64,000 bases of DNA, from positions 1 to 64,000 of the forward strand of contig JAAOZP010000014.1 in assembly GCA_011605725.1 (NCBI GenBank). The letters are read 5' to 3'. This DNA is from Nitrososphaerota archaeon (GTDB lineage: Archaea; Thermoproteota; EX4484-205; JAAOZP01). Position numbers and translations under genes: made by a program. The notes below the pieces were generated by a model. That model worked only from the letters and a program-made list of their open reading frames with translations. It did not search any database and had not been told where the DNA came from. Shown piece by piece: positions 60,710 through 64,000 of this stretch. Every line of letters starts with the position of its first letter. The first letter of the stretch is position 1.

Positions 60710-61045
60710 GTTCCCCGAGAACACCTACATGCAAATGGGAAAAGAGCGTATGTGAAAGGTTTCTTTTCTGGGGATGGAAGTGCCTATCTGATTCATGGAG
60801 AAAGACTCTTCATACGATTTCGCTCAAAATGTGAAGAAGGGCTGGAGGGTTTACGTCAAATCCTTATGGACTTGGGTTTTCATCCTGGAAAAATTGGAAA
60901 AGATGTAGAGTCTGATACTATAACTTATCGGTTCACTATTCCAAGCAGAGAGCATGAAAGGTTTATAGATGAAATAGGAAGTTTTAAGCCTGAGCATATA
61001 AGAGTATTTGAGGAGTATAGAAGATTAAAGGGTGAGAAGGGGTGA
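60710..61045 (+). pseudogene. LAGLIDADG-type homing endonuclease remnant
   Basis: An open frame follows a TAA at 60707: it reads AYVKGFFSGDGSAYLI, then LFIRFRSKCEEGLEGLRQIL, MDLGFHPGKIGKD and ITYRFTIPSREHERFIDEIG. This fits one half of a LAGLIDADG enzyme (the G-F-F-x-G-D-G core, then an alpha-beta-alpha pattern). The first GTG is at 60752, ending TGA 61045. The second half or first LAGLIDADG block is missing. It abuts the lost end of the TGT-like pseudogene. Confidence 0.55.
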
Positions 61046-61076
61046 AAGGGGCTAGGGTCTGGGGATGGGGTGATGA

Positions 61077-61538
61077 CCTAGAATTAGCTGGGGAGAATGC
61101 TCAGATGATATAAACAAACGCTGGAAAAGTACGACGGAAGAATGTTCCATTGCGATAGATGGTAGAAACCGTAGCAAAGATATATTGTTTAAAATCATCG
61201 TGTACATAAACGAACCTGGGGGCGTAGAGAGCTTAGTCAACGATCTCTTCGATGCTGTATTAACCGGAGATAAGGGGAACAAGATATACTTCGTCACAGT
61301 TAACTTATATGATCATGTAGCTTCAAACAAGAGGACATATAGAAACGACCTATCATTTGTGAAGGAAGCCCATGAGAAGCAGAAACTAATTCTTATACAG
61401 AAATTTAAGAAGCATCCGGAAGTCGAGCCGTTGTTGAAAGAGGGAAGAACCTTAGAGGTGTTCTCGCCAATCGCGGTATATTGCGAACTGGAATCAGAAC
61501 GCTTCAATAAGGTAATAATGTGGATGAAAAAACTATGA
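61077..61538 (+). CDS. Unknown protein, possibly N-terminally truncated
   Basis: Open from 61077 (after a TGA at 61074) to TGA 61538, but no ATG, GTG or TTG occurs before TTG 61185, which gives 117 residues: FKIIVYINEPGGVESLVNDL, YFVTVNLYDHVASNKRTYRN and a Lys-rich middle. The coding look before 61185 (ECSDDINKRWKSTTEE) suggests that the start was lost. I recognise no family. Confidence 0.45.
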   Translation, partial: PRISWGECSDDINKRWKSTTEECSIAIDGRNRSKDILFKIIVYINEPGGVESLVNDLFDAVLTGDKGNKIYFVTVNLYDHVASNKRTYRNDLSFVKEAHEKQKLILIQKFKKHPEVEPLLKEGRTLEVFSPIAVYCELESERFNKVIMWMKKL

Positions 61539-61559
61539 TCTAGATCCTCTTCTAGACCT

Positions 61560-61700
61560 ATGCACGTTTTTGCCAACAAGTTGATTGAACTCAAGATCGC
61601 TACCCGTATTCTAGGGTATGAGCTGGGTGGCAATATCGAGGAGCTGGCGATCGAAGATTTAGATGTAACAGAAAAAGAGGTTTACCTGTGGTTAGCTTAG
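61560..61700 (+). CDS. 46-residue open frame of unknown function
   Basis: ATG 61560 to TAG 61700 codes a short acidic helical peptide (FANKLIELKIATRILGYELG, NIEELAIEDLDVTEKEVYLW). It is in frame with the preceding gene's stop, 21 nt later. It could be the tail of a lost gene or an antitoxin-like small protein; neither can be shown. Confidence 0.3.
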   Translation: MHVFANKLIELKIATRILGYELGGNIEELAIEDLDVTEKEVYLWLA

Positions 61701-61722
61701 AATAAAAGCTTTAAGACATTAA

Positions 61723-61797
61723 TGCTCCGAGCGGGATTTGAACCCGCGCCCCGAGCTCGAGAGGCTCGTATGCTTGACCGGGCTACACCATCGGAGC
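61723..61797 (-). tRNA. tRNA-Glu(CTC)
   Basis: A 75-nt tRNA on the minus strand: acceptor gctccga/tcggagc, D-arm gtgtagcccggtcaagcat, anticodon stem cgagc/gctcg around ctCTCga, T-arm gcggg-ttcaaat-cccgc. No intron. It bounds the decayed region on its right. Confidence 0.94.
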
Positions 61798-61895
61798 TGG
61801 AAAACATTCTTCAGAGGGGGAGTTAAATCTTTTGCTGTTTAAAAAATATTCTGGGGCCGTTGAACTTTTTATAACCCGTATGCTCAGCTTAAGCT

Positions 61896-62495
61896 GTGAA
61901 GAGCAGAGTAATAGTGGTGACCGGTACTCCTGGAACTGGCAAGACCTCCTTGTGCAGATATATTGTCAACAGGAATAAAGACTGGATTCACCTGGATCTA
62001 GGCAGGTTCGCGGCTGAGGCTAACGCGATCACTGGTTATGATTATTCTTTGGAAACCGGTATTGTTGACATGAGCATTTTGAAAAAGGCTCTGCGCAAGC
62101 ATGTTTCAAACAGCGTCGAAGAGGGTGTTCGCCTCCTGATAGATGGTCATTACGCGGCGGAGGTTTCTCCGGCAGAGTACGTTAACTACTGTCTTGTCCT
62201 AAGATGTAGACCAGATGTTCTCTGGCGCAGGCTCCGCAGCGTCAAGGGGTATGGCGAGGAGAAGGCTAGGAGGAACGTTGAATCCGAGATTACGGACTAC
62301 TGCTATCTGATGGCGAAGCTACATTTTAAACGGAAGAGAATCGTACAGCTGGACACGACCGGTGTTAGTGTTGGAAAAACCTACATCCGGTTTATGGAGT
62401 GTTATAGAGAAGGCTTTAGGTGTAAGGGGGATGTGGTTGACTGGGTTGACTTCCTTCTAAGGAACCCTGGGAAAATGAGCTTTCTTTTTCGTTAA
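61896..62495 (+). CDS. AK6/Fap7-type adenylate kinase
   Basis: A 199-residue AK6-family protein. P-loop TGTPGTGKTSL at the N-terminus, the short LLIDGHYAAEVSP lid segment, and LRCRPDVLWRRLRS are typical. It acts in nucleotide balance and small-subunit ribosome biogenesis. GTG at 61896 is the start. Its last 80 nt overlap the end of the convergent HerA-like gene. Confidence 0.88.
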   Translation: MKSRVIVVTGTPGTGKTSLCRYIVNRNKDWIHLDLGRFAAEANAITGYDYSLETGIVDMSILKKALRKHVSNSVEEGVRLLIDGHYAAEVSPAEYVNYCLVLRCRPDVLWRRLRSVKGYGEEKARRNVESEITDYCYLMAKLHFKRKRIVQLDTTGVSVGKTYIRFMECYREGFRCKGDVVDWVDFLLRNPGKMSFLFR

Positions 62496-64000
62496 GCCTT
62501 ATGGTGAAAAGTACGGGTTTGGAAAAACCCTCTGCCGTTAAGAAGCCGTATCCAGGTGTCTGCTTCTTCAAAAGCTCATAGTCCCATGGGGAAAGACCCA
62601 TTATGTCTGTCAGAACTCTTGACTCCTCTCCCTCGCATATCCTGTGGGCTATTTTCAGACTTGTTGACTTGACTATTTCCGGGGAGATTTGCGACGGAAA
62701 CTGTGACACAAGTATAAGGCTCTCGTTAAACTTTCTCATCTCTAAGAAAAGTTTCTCAGCAATGCCAGGCGGAGAGTCGCGCCTCCTGTACGGCAAGATG
62801 TTATGCGCCTCCTCAACGACAGTAAAATGACTCTTAACGCTCTTGTTTTTCACTCTGAACTCGTAGAGTTGCGCTAGGATAAAGAGTGAAACCAGCTTAC
62901 GAATATCTACTTCAACAATGTCTCCCAGCTCGAAAACAACATTCCTATCTACAATGTCGCTGATCCTTACCAGCTTACTCGTGTTACAGAATATTTCCCT
63001 ACTCTGCCCAGTTATCAACGGCCTAAGTCTCCTTAGAAGCGCGAACTTTGTCTCGTTCTCGTAGAACGATTTGATGCTCCATCTCTCTAAGGTTTCTACA
63101 AGCTCGCTAAGAGAGTTTGAAGCAGGTATTCCAAGCTCTTTCTCTGCAAGTGTTTGCAGAAGCACTTCTCTAAACATGTATGATTGAGAAGGAGTGAAGC
63201 TGTATATTTGGTCGAAAATATCTGTAACTATTGCCACGTGTTCAGACAGGCTGCTGGCTTCAACCGGGTTAAGTATGTCTAAGGAGAAAGAGCCGAGTTT
63301 GAAAACAATGCCGTTAAGCTCCTCAGCCAGATGCCCATACTCGTTATGCCAGTCTAAAACCATAAAGGGATATTTAAGTTCCGCGAGCCCTCTTAAAACA
63401 TGTTTCACAGTCGTCGTCTTACCGGATCCTGTTGAACCATAGACAGCCATATGCTTCTTAAACTTGTCTACATCGAGCCTGAACGGAATGATGCTTGAAC
63501 CGTTAAAAACTATCCACCCTAGGTCAATAGTCTCCCTGTTTTCAACAGCATCAGCGGAGGGTCTGTATGAAGATGGGAGAAAACAGAGCTCGTCGTCAGG
63601 CATGTGCGGTGTAAGAAGCCTAATGGAGTTGCTTGCGTCAACCCGCTGAGCAACGGAATCATCCACCAGGATTCTTCTCAAGTATTTAACCAGCTCTTTC
63701 CCCGTCAGTCTGACGAGTTTTAACTCTGGGAAAACCGTGTTGTATACAGACCTTATTTTTTCAAAATCTGTTCTAAGCATCTTCACCGCCTCATCAACTC
63801 CTTCGCGACCTATTTCTCTGCTGACTACGAGCAGCTGGGCGAGAAGAACATCCTCGTCACGGTTTCCAGAGGGAAGCATATGGGTCACAAACGTTGTTGA
63901 GACTCCTGCTTTAAGAAGCCCGTTGACAAGGCCTCTGGTTTTTAAATAGAAATCCTCCTCTCCAGTCCCGGTTCCGCCTGTCCCCTCCTCCGGAAATATT
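62416..64000 (-). CDS. HerA/DUF87-type ATPase, partial (N-terminus beyond window)
   Basis: The frame runs past the right edge, so the start is unseen; a GTG at 63888 is internal. Walker A AVYGSTGSGKTTTV lies at ~63447-63405, Walker B FTVVEEAHNIL near 62825, and later SQFPSQISPEIVKSTSLKIA fits the VirB4/HerA group. The upstream part (FYLKTRGLVNGLLKAGVSTT) belongs to the same open frame. HerA-type ATPases move DNA with NurA nuclease; no NurA is seen here. The last ~25 residues are low-complexity and overlap AK6. Confidence 0.8.
   Translation of the reverse strand, partial: IFPEEGTGGTGTGEEDFYLKTRGLVNGLLKAGVSTTFVTHMLPSGNRDEDVLLAQLLVVSREIGREGVDEAVKMLRTDFEKIRSVYNTVFPELKLVRLTGKELVKYLRRILVDDSVAQRVDASNSIRLLTPHMPDDELCFLPSSYRPSADAVENRETIDLGWIVFNGSSIIPFRLDVDKFKKHMAVYGSTGSGKTTTVKHVLRGLAELKYPFMVLDWHNEYGHLAEELNGIVFKLGSFSLDILNPVEASSLSEHVAIVTDIFDQIYSFTPSQSYMFREVLLQTLAEKELGIPASNSLSELVETLERWSIKSFYENETKFALLRRLRPLITGQSREIFCNTSKLVRISDIVDRNVVFELGDIVEVDIRKLVSLFILAQLYEFRVKNKSVKSHFTVVEEAHNILPYRRRDSPPGIAEKLFLEMRKFNESLILVSQFPSQISPEIVKSTSLKIAHRICEGEESRVLTDIMGLSPWDYELLKKQTPGYGFLTAEGFSKPVLFTIRLNEKESSFSQGSLEGSQPSQPHPPYT

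Noticed and set aside
61071..61125. gtgatgac and agatgata resembling box C and C' of a C/D guide RNA
   Set aside because: No box D or D' (ctga) at proper spacing, and the sequence lies in an open frame.

Overview
The window is a gene-dense chromosomal segment of a thermophilic archaeon, most likely of the TACK/Thermoproteota side, although the exact lineage cannot be fixed from the sequence alone. The evidence is the information-processing set: PriS/PriL primase, GINS, PCNA, TFS, RpoL, TFE-alpha, MBF1, aIF2-alpha, Nop10, L10e, L44e, S27e, S17e, ABCE1, exosome Csl4, KEOPS Cgi121 and a group II chaperonin. Archaeal lipid genes and tRNA genes with introns (including one in a D-loop) agree with this. 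Promoters are TATA boxes about 25-40 nt before many starts, several of which look leaderless.

Left part (1-4,940): a partial TGT-like gene at the edge, a degenerate 3' piece of a tRNA-Leu gene, a perfect 19-bp palindrome and four family-2 glycosyltransferases, three of them in a minus-strand run. The base composition is AT-richer than the neighbourhood and this part looks like an accessory surface-glycan island. From 5,156 to 20,577 lie a helicase-nuclease Hef, thymidylate kinase, an HD hydrolase, the three late enzymes of the archaeal modified mevalonate pathway, CDP-archaeol synthase, topoisomerase I and oligosaccharyltransferase AglB. From 20,718 to 37,075 lies the translation/replication/transcription core, plus SufBC and a tRNA methylase block.

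Between tRNA-Trp (37,283) and the pyruvate:ferredoxin oxidoreductase operon (42,763-45,755) sits the most unusual region. It is an array of four copies of a two-gene cassette: a PD-(D/E)XK-like nuclease followed 0-4 nt later by a ~200-residue companion of no family I recognise. Three cassettes are on the minus strand and one on the plus strand. The copies are in different states of decay: the nuclease is lost or broken in the three minus-strand cassettes while the companion stays open, and in the plus-strand cassette the nuclease is open and the companion is frameshifted only near its end. Two perfect inverted DNA repeats of 124 and 98 bp join the outermost cassettes. This is my best candidate for an undescribed system.

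Right part (45,918-64,000): sugar kinase, dCTP deaminase-like protein, ArgS and tRNA-Arg, DUF362, triosephosphate isomerase, ABCE1 preceded by a 35-residue Glu/Trp-rich open frame with its own TATA box, an orphan ABC ATPase, Cgi121, a phosphoribosyltransferase, S17e, an unusual thermosome paralogue that appears to lack both catalytic aspartates, and an MFS transporter. After these come a decayed second copy of the TGT-like gene with a LAGLIDADG remnant, tRNA-Glu, an AK6-type adenylate kinase and a HerA-like ATPase that runs off the right edge. Several core-family relatives here have lost their nucleotide-binding motifs (a RecA-like protein, a DRG-like protein, the thermosome paralogue), and there are several small pseudogenes (methyltransferase, GNAT, cassette nucleases).
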